Assembly: GCF_004341395.1 (NCBI RefSeq)
Contig: NZ_SLXT01000007.1
Location: forward strand, 62,001 to 126,000
Origin: Heliophilum fasciatum
GTDB taxonomy: Bacteria > Bacillota > Desulfitobacteriia > Heliobacteriales > Heliobacteriaceae
Reading direction: 5' to 3'
DNA: 64,000 bases
The translations under genes and the position numbers were made by a program. A model generated the notes under the pieces. That model saw nothing but the letters and a program-made list of their open reading frames with translations, made no database searches and was not told the DNA's origin. This document shows, in pieces, positions 1-9,391 of the stretch. Within the stretch, counting starts at the first letter, position 1. Each line of letters opens with the position of its first letter.

Positions 1-191
1 TCGCGGCGATCACCCCCGGCGAAGATGCCCAAGGGGAAGTGAGCGTTCGCGTGGAGCGTGACGGTTGCATCTACACCGGCCGCGGCGTCGATACGGATAT
101 TATCACGGCTTCCGCCAAAGCCTACCTCAATGGGATCAACAAAAGCATCAATGATAACCCACCGTCCCGCAAGCCCGACCGGGCGATCTAA
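1..191 (+). CDS. leuA: 2-isopropylmalate synthase, C-terminal end (partial)
   Basis: The window opens inside this gene. About 62 codons are readable from base 3 to the TAA at 189-191. They contain the LeuA C-terminal signature [21 protein letters not shown] (in two overlapping parts: [12 protein letters not shown] and [10 protein letters not shown]), which belongs to the leucine-binding regulatory domain. LeuA condenses acetyl-CoA with 2-oxoisovalerate, the first committed step to leucine. The gene is followed after 24 bases by leuC, so it is the upstream member of the leu operon. The start and catalytic domain lie outside the window. Confidence 0.93.
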   Translation, partial: AAITPGEDAQGEVSVRVERDGCIYTGRGVDTDIITASAKAYLNGINKSINDNPPSRKPDRAI

Positions 192-215
192 CATAGGGGA
201 GGAACTACAGAGATC

Positions 216-1478
216 ATGGGAATGACGATCACTGAAAAAATTCTCGCTGCCCACGCCGGCAAAGCGACGGTGGAGCCGGGCGAACTGATTCATGCCCAGC
301 TCGATGCCGTGCTGGCCAATGACGTGACGGCGCCCGTTTCCATCAAAGAATTTGAAGCCCATAACATCGAAAAAGTCTTTGACAAAGAACGGGTCATTTT
401 CGTGCAAGACCACTTTGTCCCCGCTAAAGACATCAAATCGGCTGAACAAGCTAAGATCATGCGCGATTTTGCCCGGAAGCATGAACTGCTCAATCATTTT
501 GACGTGGGCGAAATGGGCATTGAACACTGCCTGTTGCCGGAAAAAGGCCTCGTCGGCCCTGGCGACGTGGTCATCGGCGCCGACTCCCATACCTGTACCT
601 ACGGTGCCCTGGGCGCTTTTGCGACCGGTGTTGGTTCGACCGACTTGGCAGCCGGTATGGCTCTTGGTGAAGCTTGGTTCAAAGTGCCCGAGACGATCAA
701 GTTCGACTATGACGGCGTGTTGCCGGAAGATGTGACCGGCAAAGACCTGATCCTGCACACCATCGGCGACATCGGCGTCGACGGCGCCCTTTATCAAAGC
801 ATGGAGCTGACCGGCACGGCCATCGAAAACCTCTCCATGGACGGCCGCATGACCATGACCAACATGGCCATCGAAGCCGGCGCCAAAAACGGCATCATCG
901 CTCCCGACAAAACCACGCTGGCCTACATCGAAGATCGGGCCGTCCGCCCTTTCAAAGTGTACGCTTCTGACAACGACGCCAAATACGTCCGCGAGATCAA
1001 GTATGACGTAGAAAAACTGGAGCCTGTCGTGGCTTTCCCGCACTTACCGGAAAACACCAAACCCGTTTCCGAAGCTGGCCACGTCGAAATCGACCAAGTC
1101 GTCATCGGTTCCTGCACCAACGGCCGCATCGAAGATCTGCGCCTGGCCGCGAAGATCTTCCAAGGCAAAAAAGTGCATAAAAACGTTCGTTGCATCATTT
1201 TCCCTGGTACGCAGGCCATCTACAAGCAAGCGATCAAAGAAGGCTTGATGGAGATCTTCATCGACGCCGGCGTCGCGGTATCCACCCCGACCTGCGGACC
1301 TTGCCTCGGCGGCCACATGGGCATCCTGGCCAAAGGCGAACGGGCGTTGGCTACGACGAACCGCAACTTTGTCGGCCGTATGGGCCACCCCGAAAGTGAA
1401 GTCTACCTCTGCGGCTGCAATGTGGCCGCCGCTTCGGCCATCGCCGGACGCATCGTTCATCCCCGGGAGGTGGAATAA
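216..1478 (+). CDS. leuC: 3-isopropylmalate dehydratase large subunit
   Basis: This 420-residue protein is the [4Fe-4S] subunit of isopropylmalate isomerase, which with LeuD converts 2- to 3-isopropylmalate. The three cluster cysteines are visible: C300 in GSCTNGR, and C360 and C363 in TCGPCLGG. The aconitase-family motif [13 protein letters not shown] is also present. The length matches the short (about 420 aa) LeuC/HacA type common in clostridia and archaea rather than the 466-aa enterobacterial type. The ATG at 216 has GGGGAGG upstream; a second ATG two codons later is possible. leuD begins one base after the stop, so the two subunits are probably translationally coupled. Confidence 0.97.
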   Translation: MGMTITEKILAAHAGKATVEPGELIHAQLDAVLANDVTAPVSIKEFEAHNIEKVFDKERVIFVQDHFVPAKDIKSAEQAKIMRDFARKHELLNHFDVGEMGIEHCLLPEKGLVGPGDVVIGADSHTCTYGALGAFATGVGSTDLAAGMALGEAWFKVPETIKFDYDGVLPEDVTGKDLILHTIGDIGVDGALYQSMELTGTAIENLSMDGRMTMTNMAIEAGAKNGIIAPDKTTLAYIEDRAVRPFKVYASDNDAKYVREIKYDVEKLEPVVAFPHLPENTKPVSEAGHVEIDQVVIGSCTNGRIEDLRLAAKIFQGKKVHKNVRCIIFPGTQAIYKQAIKEGLMEIFIDAGVAVSTPTCGPCLGGHMGILAKGERALATTNRNFVGRMGHPESEVYLCGCNVAAASAIAGRIVHPREVE

Positions 1479-1479
1479 C

Positions 1480-1980
1480 ATGAAATTCAACGGACCTGTC
1501 TGGAAATTCGGCAAAGACATTGACACCGATGCCATCATCCCGGCCCGGTACCTGAACACGACGTCACCGGAAGAACTGGCCAAACACTGCATGGAAGACG
1601 CGGACCCGACGTTCCCGCAAAAAGTCAAAGCCGGCGACATCATCGTGGCCGACAAAAACTTTGGCTGCGGTTCCTCGCGCGAACACGCACCGATCTGCAT
1701 CAAAGCAGCCGGTGTGAGTTGCGTCATCGCCAAATCCTTTGCCCGCATCTTCTTCCGTAACTCGATCAACATCGGCCTGCCGATCTTCGAGTGCCCCGAA
1801 GCGGTCGACGGCATCAGCGAAGGCGATGTGGTTTCGGTCAACGCGGCCGATGGCACCATCGTCAACGAAACAACCGGCGCCACATTTAAGGCCAAAGCGC
1901 TGCCGGCGTCGATGCAAGAACTGATCGCCGTGGGCGGTTTGATGAAATACGTCCAAGCTAAATTGGCGGCCAAAGCCTAA
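1480..1980 (+). CDS. leuD: 3-isopropylmalate dehydratase small subunit
   Basis: This 166-residue partner of LeuC carries the swivelling domain that completes the isomerase active site. It shows the family landmarks FGKDIDTDAIIPARYL near the N-terminus, NFGCGSSREHAP in the middle and FFRNSINIGLPIFE. The reading frame is open further upstream, but the ATG at 1480 is preferred. It follows GGGAGG at the right distance and gives the standard N-terminus MKFNGPVWKFG. It starts directly after the leuC stop codon. Confidence 0.97.
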   Translation: MKFNGPVWKFGKDIDTDAIIPARYLNTTSPEELAKHCMEDADPTFPQKVKAGDIIVADKNFGCGSSREHAPICIKAAGVSCVIAKSFARIFFRNSINIGLPIFECPEAVDGISEGDVVSVNAADGTIVNETTGATFKAKALPASMQELIAVGGLMKYVQAKLAAKA

Positions 1981-2039
1981 TGGCCAAATGGTCTGATTGC
2001 CTGGACGAAAGCGTGAATCGAACCAAATAAGATTGAAAT

Positions 2040-2074
2040 AGCAAGGGGAGCGATGCATTTCGCCACCCCTTGCT
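2040..2074 (+). terminator. hairpin between leuD and leuB
   Basis: AGCAAGGGG pairs with CCCCTTGCT around a 17-base loop, in the 147-base gap between leuD and leuB. No clear T-run follows (GTTCTATCC), so it may be an mRNA processing or stabilising hairpin or a weak attenuator rather than an efficient terminator. Confidence 0.45.
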
Positions 2075-2127
2075 GTTCTATCCTCAGAACAAAACCATAT
2101 TTGTGGAAATGAGAAAGGTGGACCACT

Positions 2128-3201
2128 GTGAACTATCGCATTGCTGTACTGCCGGGCGACGGCATCGGCGCCGAAGTTGTCCCACAGGCCCTTCGTGTGC
2201 TGGATGCTGTTGCCGCCAAAGCCGGCATCACGTTTGAATATACCTACGCACTGATCGGCGGCGCTGCTATCGACGCCACCGGCCATCCACTGCCTCCGGA
2301 AACGCTGGAACTCTGCCGCAACAGCGATGCGGTGCTGCTGGGCGCCATCGGCGGCCCCAAATGGGATACCTTGCCGTCGCACCTGCGTCCGGAAGTGGCA
2401 GCCCTCTTGCCGCTCCGTAAAGAACTGGGCCTCTACGCCAATATCCGTCCCTGCCATCTCTTCCCGGCCCTGGCTGATGCATCGACCTTAAAGCGCGAAG
2501 TACTGGAAGGCGTCGACATGGTTGTCATCCGTGAATTGACCGGCGGTCTGTACTTCGGCGAGAAAAAACGGGAAACCCTGGAAGACGGCAGTGAGCGCGC
2601 TGTCGATACCCTCGTCTACAGCACCCCCGAAGTGGAGCGCATCGTCCGCCTGGCTTGCGAAACGGCCAAAAACCGCCGCGGTCAAGTCTGCTCCGTCGAT
2701 AAAGCCAACGTGCTGGAATCGTCCCGCCTGTGGCGTGAAACAGCCCTGAAAGTGGCCGAAGCGTACCCGGAAATCACCATGAGCCACATGTACGTTGACA
2801 ATGCCGCCATGCAACTGGTGCGCAATCCGCGCCAGTTTGACGTGCTGGTCACGGAAAACATGTTCGGCGACATCCTGACCGATCAAGCATCGATGCTTTC
2901 GGGCTCCCTTGGTATGCTGGCGTCGGCCTCGATCGGCGGCGAAGTGGCCCTTTATGAGCCGGCCCACGGCTCGGCACCGGACATTGCCGGCCAAAACAAA
3001 GCCAACCCGCTGGCGACAATTCTTTCGGTGGCCATGATGCTCGAATACAGCTTCAAACGGGTCGAAGAAGCCCGCGCCATTGAAGCGGCTGTGGACCGTG
3101 TCCTGAACCAAGGCTACCGGACCGGCGACATCATGGAAGCCGGCAAGACCCTTGTCAACACAGTAGAGATGACAGATTGTGTGATCAACGCGCTGGCGTA
3201 A
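2128..3201 (+). CDS. leuB: 3-isopropylmalate dehydrogenase
   Basis: This 357-residue NAD-dependent enzyme oxidatively decarboxylates 3-isopropylmalate to 2-oxoisocaproate. The sequence has the isocitrate/isopropylmalate dehydrogenase hallmarks: [12 protein letters not shown] at the N-terminus, [11 protein letters not shown], the substrate-binding [10 protein letters not shown] loop, the metal-binding region [14 protein letters not shown], and the NAD-binding [18 protein letters not shown]. The start is a GTG at 2128 behind GAAAGGTGG. It lies in the leu operon, separated from leuD by a gap that holds a hairpin. Confidence 0.97.
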   Translation: MNYRIAVLPGDGIGAEVVPQALRVLDAVAAKAGITFEYTYALIGGAAIDATGHPLPPETLELCRNSDAVLLGAIGGPKWDTLPSHLRPEVAALLPLRKELGLYANIRPCHLFPALADASTLKREVLEGVDMVVIRELTGGLYFGEKKRETLEDGSERAVDTLVYSTPEVERIVRLACETAKNRRGQVCSVDKANVLESSRLWRETALKVAEAYPEITMSHMYVDNAAMQLVRNPRQFDVLVTENMFGDILTDQASMLSGSLGMLASASIGGEVALYEPAHGSAPDIAGQNKANPLATILSVAMMLEYSFKRVEEARAIEAAVDRVLNQGYRTGDIMEAGKTLVNTVEMTDCVINALA

Positions 3202-3238
3202 ATGCCGGCGCTTGGCCTGAAAAAGAGAGGTGCCGACG

Positions 3239-4828
3239 GTGAACCGGGTTTTTATCTATGATACAACCTTGCGCGACGGAACGCAGGGTGAAGGCATTTC
3301 CTTAAGTGTCGAGGACAAAGTCAAAATTGCGCAGCGGTTAGACCGGCTCGGTGTGGCTTATATCGAAGGCGGCTGGCCCTCTTCGAACCCCAAAGACATG
3401 GAGTTTTTCCGCCGCGCCCAAAAGCTGCCCTGGAAAAACGCCAAGATCGCCGCATTTGGTTCGACCTGCCGTCCCGGCAGTATGGCCTGTGATGATCCGA
3501 ACTTGAAAGCGATTGTTGAATCAGGTGCACCGGTAGCGACGATCTTCGGCAAGACCTGGGACTTTCATGTCACTACCGCACTCAAAACAACGCTGGAAGA
3601 AAACCTGCGCTTGATTCACGATTCGGTGACGTTTCTTAAAGAAAGCGGCATGGAAGTGATTTTCGATGCCGAGCATTTTTATGACGGTTATGCGGCCAAC
3701 CCGGAATACGCCAAAGAAGCGATTCTGACGGCCGAAAAAGCCGGCGCCGACTGGGTCTGCCTGTGCGACACCAATGGCGGCACACTGCCCCAGGAGATCC
3801 TGGCGGTGACCCAGGAGATCGTCTTTTTAGCACGAGTGCCTATCGGTCTGCATGTGCACAACGACGGCGACTTGGCCGTGGCCAACTCCCTCATGGGTGT
3901 CATGGCCGGTGCCCGGCAAATCCAAGGAACGATCAACGGGTATGGCGAGCGTTGCGGCAACGCCAACCTTTGCTCGATCATCCCCAATGTGCAAGTCAAG
4001 ATGAAGATGGATTGCATCCCCGGTGAGAGCTTGGCCCACTTGACCGATACGGCGCACTACATTGCCGAGATTGCCAATCAAACCCTCCGTAATGACATGC
4101 CCTATGTGGGGCGGTCGGCCTTTGCCCATAAGGGTGGTATGCACGTCTCGGCGCTGCTCAAAGATGCCCAGACCTACGAGCATGTCACACCGGAAACCGT
4201 GGGCAATCAGCGGCGCATTCTGGTTTCCGAGCTCTCCGGCATGAGCAATGTGATCTACAAAGCCAAAGAACTGGGACTCGATATCAGTCATCAAAACCCG
4301 CAAGCCCGGCAGATCATCGACAATATCAAAGAGCTGGAAAATCAGGGGTACCAGTTTGAAGGTGCCGAAGCGTCTTTTGAATTGATGCTGCGCCGCGCTT
4401 TTGATCAGGAGCCCGAACCCTTTGTCCTGGATGCCATCAAGCTGATGATCGAAAAGCGTTCCAATGCCGAATTCACATCGGAAGCGACGATCAAGCTGCG
4501 CATCGGTGATCAAGTGGTGCACACGGCGGCCGAAGGCAATGGTCCCGTCAACGCCGTCGATAATGCACTGCGCAAGGCCCTCGGTACCGCCTATCCCTTC
4601 CTGCAATCCTGTCACCTCAGTGACTACAAAGTCCGTGTGCTCGACGAGAAGAATGCGACCGGTTCACCGGTACGGGTCTTAATAGAGACGCGCGATGCCC
4701 ATGATACCTGGAGCACCGTCGGTGTTTCGACGAACATCATTGAAGCTTCCTGGGAAGCGCTGCGGGACTCCTTCTTGTATGGCTGGTTGCAACAACAAAA
4801 AAAAGGGGATACTGACCCGGTAGGCTAA
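3239..4828 (+). CDS. cimA: (R)-citramalate synthase, CimA type
   Basis: This protein of about 529 residues belongs to the LeuA/HMGL-like family. The N-terminus YDTTLRDGTQGEG, the metal-binding HVHNDGD and the C-terminal allosteric domain are all visible. GGWPSSNPKDMEFF and the overall length fit the clostridial citramalate synthase subgroup, which makes citramalate from pyruvate and acetyl-CoA for threonine-independent isoleucine synthesis. The leuCDB gene products can then process citramalate, which explains its place at the end of this operon. I chose the GTG at 3239 over the GTG at 3230 because the Shine-Dalgarno sequence GAGAGG (3225-3230) overlaps the earlier codon. A 2-isopropylmalate synthase-like specificity cannot be excluded from sequence alone. 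Confidence 0.9.
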   Translation: MNRVFIYDTTLRDGTQGEGISLSVEDKVKIAQRLDRLGVAYIEGGWPSSNPKDMEFFRRAQKLPWKNAKIAAFGSTCRPGSMACDDPNLKAIVESGAPVATIFGKTWDFHVTTALKTTLEENLRLIHDSVTFLKESGMEVIFDAEHFYDGYAANPEYAKEAILTAEKAGADWVCLCDTNGGTLPQEILAVTQEIVFLARVPIGLHVHNDGDLAVANSLMGVMAGARQIQGTINGYGERCGNANLCSIIPNVQVKMKMDCIPGESLAHLTDTAHYIAEIANQTLRNDMPYVGRSAFAHKGGMHVSALLKDAQTYEHVTPETVGNQRRILVSELSGMSNVIYKAKELGLDISHQNPQARQIIDNIKELENQGYQFEGAEASFELMLRRAFDQEPEPFVLDAIKLMIEKRSNAEFTSEATIKLRIGDQVVHTAAEGNGPVNAVDNALRKALGTAYPFLQSCHLSDYKVRVLDEKNATGSPVRVLIETRDAHDTWSTVGVSTNIIEASWEALRDSFLYGWLQQQKKGDTDPVG

Positions 4829-4871
4829 CTTACGCCACGCTGCCTTCCCGGTTGCCGGTTTCTACACATAC

Positions 4872-4904
4872 AAAAAAGCCTGCCCGGAGGGGGCAGGCTT
4901 TTTC
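4872..4904. terminator. bidirectional intrinsic terminator after cimA
   Basis: GCCTGCCC and GGGCAGGC form an 8-bp GC-rich stem flanked by A6 on the left and T5 on the right. It can therefore terminate both the leu/cim operon on the plus strand and the convergent sbp gene on the minus strand. Confidence 0.9.
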
Positions 4905-4996
4905 TGTCGGCCGTTGTGATTTTCTTCGCATAAAGCATTGATTGAGGAGGAAGATCACTGATACAATTATCAAGCAAGAGATAGAGCGGTTTGGTC

Positions 4997-5395
4997 TTAG
5001 ACTTGCTTCGGCGCTTCCGGGAGCGAGGATTCGACCGGTTTGGGCGGTTTGTGCTTGGAAGCAGCGATCCGACTAAAGACGTAGCGGCGAATGACGGCGA
5101 GGTTCTGGAAGATACGGACGCCAAAGGCAAAGACAGCCGCTAAAAAAAGATCCACACCGAGTCGGTCACCTACATAGGCCAGCAACGCAGCGAGGAAAGC
5201 ATTGGTGAAAAAACCGGTCAAGAGTAAGGATGCATCAAAGCGATCCTCCAAGTAGCCGCGCAGGGAGCCAAAGACCGAATCAAGCGCTGCCAATACAGCC
5301 ACGGACATATATTTGGCGTATTCCATGGGAATGGTGATGGAGAGGGCTGAACCGATAACGAGGCCCACGATCAATCCGATCAGAGGAAGCCACAT
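4997..5395 (-). CDS. sbp: Small basic protein (DUF1290 family membrane protein)
   Basis: This 132-residue protein is almost entirely hydrophobic. It contains the DUF1290/Sbp landmarks: an N-terminal WLPLIGLIVGLVIGS helix, IPMEYAKYMSVAVLAALDS, a central GFFTNAFLAALLAYVGDRLG segment and GVRIFQNLAVIRR near the end. About three membrane helices are expected, followed by a short hydrophilic KHKPPKPVESS tail. In Bacillus and clostridia the family usually sits in the division/sporulation region near ftsA and ylxW, but its function is unknown. Here it stands alone, opposite cdaA and convergent with cimA. Confidence 0.85.
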   Translation of the reverse strand: MWLPLIGLIVGLVIGSALSITIPMEYAKYMSVAVLAALDSVFGSLRGYLEDRFDASLLLTGFFTNAFLAALLAYVGDRLGVDLFLAAVFAFGVRIFQNLAVIRRYVFSRIAASKHKPPKPVESSLPEAPKQV

Positions 5396-5525
5396 GTTTT
5401 TTCACCGCCTGTTAGATATTCAAAGGAATTGATCATACCGAACTCATTATAGACATAAACCGGATGGGGTCACAAGGGATTTTCCATGAAGAAAACGAAA
5501 ATCTTAAGAGAGAGGGGTGATCAAG

Positions 5526-6341
5526 TTGTTTCCACCGGACCTGGAGAAATTCAACGCCATGGCGGTCATCGATATTGTGGCCGTCGCTTATATTATCTAT
5601 CGCTTCACCATGTTCATTAAGGGGACGCGGGCGGTACAACTGCTGAAAGGGCTTACCTTATTGATCATTACCTCCTATCTTGGAGAAGCGTTGAACTTAA
5701 CCACCTTGAGCTGGCTCTTGAAACAAGCTTGGACGGCGCTGTTTGTGGCGTTGCCCGTTGTGTTTCAACCGGAACTGCGCCGAACGCTAGAGCAACTGGG
5801 CCGGGGCAAACTTTTTCAAGCGCCCCTGTCGACCTTAGCGGAAGAAGATCTGGATCAACTGATCAATGAAATTGTTCGGGCCTCCGGTGTCCTGGTGAAA
5901 AATAAAATTGGCGCCTTGATGGTCTTGGAGCGGCAAACCGGTGTTAATGATGTGATTGAAACGGGTACGCCCATCGATGGCAAAGTGTCGGCCGAATTTT
6001 TGATCAACATCTTTATTCCCAACACACCACTTCATGATGGGGCTTGCGTGATCCGTGGCGATCGTGTGGCGGCGGCCGGGTGTTATTTGCCGCTGACGGA
6101 AGAGCCGGGCTTAGCCAAAGAACTGGGTACGCGCCACCGCGCCGGGATCGGTATCACGGAGCAAAGCGATGCGATTTCGATTATCGTTTCCGAAGAGACG
6201 GGGACCTTATCAATTGCCACGGATGGTAAACTGACGCGCTTTTTAGATGAAAAATCGCTGCGCTTGCGCCTGGAAGAGTTGCTGCAAGCGAAAACAAGTG
6301 TGACCCGGTCGTTCTGGCAGTGGAGGGGGAACGGATCATGA
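5526..6341 (+). CDS. cdaA: Diadenylate cyclase CdaA (DisA_N domain membrane protein)
   Basis: The protein makes c-di-AMP from two ATP at the membrane. The N-terminal 95 or so residues form three hydrophobic helices (starting AVIDIVAVAYIIYRF). The DisA_N catalytic domain follows, with the ATP/metal motif LHDGACVIRGDRV and GTRHRAGIGITEQSDA. A TTG at 5526 is the likely start, because AGAGGGG just upstream overlaps an earlier in-frame GTG at 5517. The stop overlaps the cdaR start (ATGA), typical of the coupled cdaA-cdaR unit. A c-di-AMP riboswitch is found elsewhere in this window (about 23.5 kb). Confidence 0.94.
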   Translation: MFPPDLEKFNAMAVIDIVAVAYIIYRFTMFIKGTRAVQLLKGLTLLIITSYLGEALNLTTLSWLLKQAWTALFVALPVVFQPELRRTLEQLGRGKLFQAPLSTLAEEDLDQLINEIVRASGVLVKNKIGALMVLERQTGVNDVIETGTPIDGKVSAEFLINIFIPNTPLHDGACVIRGDRVAAAGCYLPLTEEPGLAKELGTRHRAGIGITEQSDAISIIVSEETGTLSIATDGKLTRFLDEKSLRLRLEELLQAKTSVTRSFWQWRGNGS

Positions 6342-7396
6342 ATTGGGCCAGCATTGCCCGGCGAAACTGGGTATATAAAGTGGCAGCGCTTGTTTTGTCG
6401 GTGCTTCTTTGGGTGTATGTGCAAGCGGAGCAACAAGGCAGCCAAGTGCTGACGATTCCTCTCGATGTGGAGGGATTGGAAGCGGGCTATGTGCTTGATC
6501 CTGAACCACCGAAAGTGGTGGAACTGAAAGTCAAAGGCCCCAAAGCCAGCTTGACGACCTTATCCAGCCGGGATTTCCGTGCGCGGATCAGCTTGACCGG
6601 CGCCCGGCCGGGATCGGTGGTCATTGCCATTCAAGTCGATTCGCCGCCGGCCGTGCAAGTGATCAGCAAAACACCGGCTGAATTGGAACTGAATGTGGAC
6701 ACCTTGCACAACCGTTCGATCCCGGTGGCCTATGAATTTAAGGGCACCTTGCCGGCCGGCTATAAAGCTGGGCAGCCAGTCATCCGTCCGGGTGAAGTGA
6801 TGGTCAGCGGTGCCAAAAACCGCGTAGATGCCATCAACCGCGTTTACGTGCAAATTCCCGTCAATAGCAAAGAGAACTTGGCTACGAGTTTGCCTGTACG
6901 TTTGCAGATTCCCGGCGGTACGGGAGAAGATAACAATGTGCGCATTTCGCCAAAAGCGGTGGATGTGTATATGCCGGTGACGGAAGAAGAGCAAGCCAGA
7001 ACCGTACAGGTGCGGCCGGTTCAGAGCGGTAGCCCGGCCGATGGCTATAAAGTAGCGGGGCTCCGGGTGGAGCCGGCGCAAGTAGCGATCAGTGGGACGA
7101 GCTCGGCGCTGCAAACCATAACGGCGATCAGTACGGCGTCCCTGGATGTGAACGGTGCCCGGGCCGATGTGGTGCGTGATTTGCCGCTGCTCGTGCCCAA
7201 CGGTGTGAAAGTCAGCGGGCCGCAGTCGGTACGGGTAACGGCTGTAGTTGTGCCGGCAAACAGCGGAACGGTGCCGACGCCGGCTCCGGCTCCGGTACCG
7301 GAAGCGCCGAAGGAACCGGTCAAAGAAGAGCCGACGCCCGGTGGAACGGCCGGAACTCCCGTTGGGCCGTCGACTGGGACGACCGGTGGGGAGTAG
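6338..7396 (+). CDS. cdaR: CdaR, YbbR-domain regulator of CdaA
   Basis: This 352-residue protein has one N-terminal membrane anchor (VYKVAALVLSVLLWVYVQ) followed by several extracytoplasmic YbbR repeats, each recognisable by VxVxGPK/VSGAKNRV/ISGTSSAL-type turns. The C-terminus is a Pro/Glu/Gly/Thr-rich tail. Family knowledge: CdaR binds CdaA and modulates c-di-AMP synthesis. The ATG at 6338 is used because GGAGGGG precedes it; an in-frame GTG at 6320 lies on top of the ribosome site. It overlaps cdaA by four bases. Confidence 0.92.
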   Translation: MNWASIARRNWVYKVAALVLSVLLWVYVQAEQQGSQVLTIPLDVEGLEAGYVLDPEPPKVVELKVKGPKASLTTLSSRDFRARISLTGARPGSVVIAIQVDSPPAVQVISKTPAELELNVDTLHNRSIPVAYEFKGTLPAGYKAGQPVIRPGEVMVSGAKNRVDAINRVYVQIPVNSKENLATSLPVRLQIPGGTGEDNNVRISPKAVDVYMPVTEEEQARTVQVRPVQSGSPADGYKVAGLRVEPAQVAISGTSSALQTITAISTASLDVNGARADVVRDLPLLVPNGVKVSGPQSVRVTAVVVPANSGTVPTPAPAPVPEAPKEPVKEEPTPGGTAGTPVGPSTGTTGGE

Positions 7397-7496
7397 GGCG
7401 TTCGCGAGGACGTTGATGAGATCGGGAGACCATTGATCAGAGCGGGAAACCATGGGTTGATGGAAGCAGAAGCGAAAATAAAAGGAGTGCCCCTTT

Positions 7497-9236
7497 GTGA
7501 AAATACGCATTGCCAATTTGCGTTCTCATCTTGACGAAGAGCCGGCGAAACTACGGGCCAAGGCAGCGCGGCGCATCGGGTTGCATCCGAACCAGGTTGC
7601 CGATTGCCGTGTAGTCCGCGAGGCGATTGATGCCCGTAAAAAAACGGAAGTGCGCATCGTCTCGACGGTGGAACTGACGCTGAAGCCGGGTGTGAAGGTC
7701 GACCCGGCCATTTGGCAAAAGGATCCGCAGGTGACCTTGCCGGAGGCGGAGGCTAGTGAAGCGGTAACAACAGCACAACCTGATGGGGACCGGTGGCAGC
7801 GGGGGGAACGCCCCTTACGTCACCGGCCGGTTGTGATCGGTGCCGGGCCCTGCGGCTATTTTGCGGCGCTGCAATTAGCCGAAGCTGGGCTGCGGCCGAT
7901 TCTGCTGGAACGCGGTGGGGATGTAGAGCGGCGCGCGCAAGATGTAGGACGCTTTTGGCATGACGGCACGCTCGATCCCGAATCGAATGTGCAGTTCGGA
8001 GAAGGCGGTGCCGGTACGTTTTCGGACGGCAAATTGACGACGCGCACTCATGACCGGCGCATTCGCCGGGTTATGGACTGGCTGATCGACGCTGGTGCGC
8101 CGGTGGAGATTGCTATTCAAGCGCGGCCCCATGTGGGGACCGACCGGCTTCGTAAAGTTGTGGCCGGTTGGCGTAAAAAGCTGTTGGCGCTAGGCGGGGA
8201 GATTTTCTTTGGTGCCCGTGTGGAAGCATTGTTGTTGGAGCCGCTGGTAGAGGCGGAAGCCAAGGTGGCGGCTGGTACTGATGATGTAGATTTCGTGCGC
8301 GATCGCCGTGTTGTGGGGGTACGTCTGCCTTCGGGTGTTACCTTAGACGGGCGGGCTCCCGGCGGTGAACTGGCGGCCGATGTGGTCGTGCTGGCCATCG
8401 GTCACAGTGCTCGCGATACGGTCAAAGCGCTTTATGCGCAGGAAGTGCCCATGGAAGCCAAGTCGATGGCCATTGGCGTGCGCATCGAGCACCCGCAGGC
8501 TTGGATCGACCGGGCTCAATACGGTGAAGCGGCAGGGCATCCAAGGCTTGGTGTGGCTGATTATCAACTGCACAGCAAGCTCAAGGAAGCCGAGCGGACG
8601 GTGTTTTCCTTTTGCATGTGCCCGGGCGGGCAAGTGGTGGCGGCGGCTTCGGAAAAAGGCGGCGTCGTGACCAACGGTATGAGTTCCTATGCCCGGGCGA
8701 CAGGTGTCGCCAATTCGGCACTGGTTGTTTCGGTGACGCCGGAAGATTTTCCGACGCCGGACCCGCTGGGCGGGATGGCGTTTCAGCGAGAGTGTGAGCA
8801 AAAAGCATTTCAACTAGGTGGCGGCAATTATCAGGCGCCGGCGCAGCGCATCGACGACTTTTTGGCTGACCGCAAGGGCGACTTAGCCGATACGGTCGTC
8901 GAGCCGACGTACCGGCCCGGTGTGACCGCTGCCAACTTGCGTGATTGTCTGCCCAAGGCAATCGGCGATGGGATCGCCGCCGGGATTGCCGATTTTGGGC
9001 GCAAGATCAGTGGCTATCATAACGATAATATTGTCATGACCGGCGTGGAAACAAGGACGTCGTCGCCGTGGCGGATTCCCCGCGATGCGACGTTGCAGTC
9101 ACCGGCCATTGCCGGGCTGTATCCGGCCGGGGAAGGTGCCGGTTATGCCGGCGGGATCGTCAGTGCGGCCGTAGACGGGTTGCGGGTAGCCGAGGCGATT
9201 ATCGGTACCTATCGCAAGCTGCCGGAAGAGGGCTAG
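7497..9236 (+). CDS. FAD-dependent dehydrogenase-like protein (COG2509 family)
   Basis: This is a 579-residue flavoprotein. Residues 1-65 form a conserved N-terminal module (MKIRIANLRSHLDEEPAKL). The dinucleotide-binding motif VIGAGPCGYFAALQLAEAG follows around residue 112, then FGEGGAGTFSDGKL and a C-terminal GLYPAGEGAGYAGGI FAD-closing motif. Proteins like this are widespread in Firmicutes, often beside glmM as here, but no reaction is established. The start is a GTG at 7497 preceded by AAAGGAG. The segment at about residues 245-265 (EAEAKVAAGTDDVDF) looks like a small low-complexity insertion. Confidence 0.85.
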   Translation: MKIRIANLRSHLDEEPAKLRAKAARRIGLHPNQVADCRVVREAIDARKKTEVRIVSTVELTLKPGVKVDPAIWQKDPQVTLPEAEASEAVTTAQPDGDRWQRGERPLRHRPVVIGAGPCGYFAALQLAEAGLRPILLERGGDVERRAQDVGRFWHDGTLDPESNVQFGEGGAGTFSDGKLTTRTHDRRIRRVMDWLIDAGAPVEIAIQARPHVGTDRLRKVVAGWRKKLLALGGEIFFGARVEALLLEPLVEAEAKVAAGTDDVDFVRDRRVVGVRLPSGVTLDGRAPGGELAADVVVLAIGHSARDTVKALYAQEVPMEAKSMAIGVRIEHPQAWIDRAQYGEAAGHPRLGVADYQLHSKLKEAERTVFSFCMCPGGQVVAAASEKGGVVTNGMSSYARATGVANSALVVSVTPEDFPTPDPLGGMAFQRECEQKAFQLGGGNYQAPAQRIDDFLADRKGDLADTVVEPTYRPGVTAANLRDCLPKAIGDGIAAGIADFGRKISGYHNDNIVMTGVETRTSSPWRIPRDATLQSPAIAGLYPAGEGAGYAGGIVSAAVDGLRVAEAIIGTYRKLPEEG

Positions 9237-9289
9237 CGACCTGACTTTTACGTGATAATTGAATTTTGATTTTAAAATGATAACGCCTT

Positions 9290-9362
9290 AGCGATGTACG
9301 AGGGCAGCAATATACAGGGAAACGATACACGAGAGCAGCAATACACGAAAACAGCGATCAAG
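9290..9362 (+). repeat. short imperfect tandem repeat upstream of glmM
   Basis: Units close to ACGAGRGCAGCAATAYAC recur at about 9297 and 9331, with a degenerate third unit (ACGAAAACAGCGATCAAG) at about 9345, in the 155-base gap before glmM. No function is evident. Confidence 0.4.
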
Positions 9363-9391
9363 AGACTCTAAAGTAGATAGGAGAAAGCAAG

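Noticed and set aside
6560-7516. 318-codon minus-strand frame opposite cdaR
   Set aside because: Antisense shadow of a GC-rich gene; the cdaR frame has the signal anchor, YbbR repeats and ATGA coupling.
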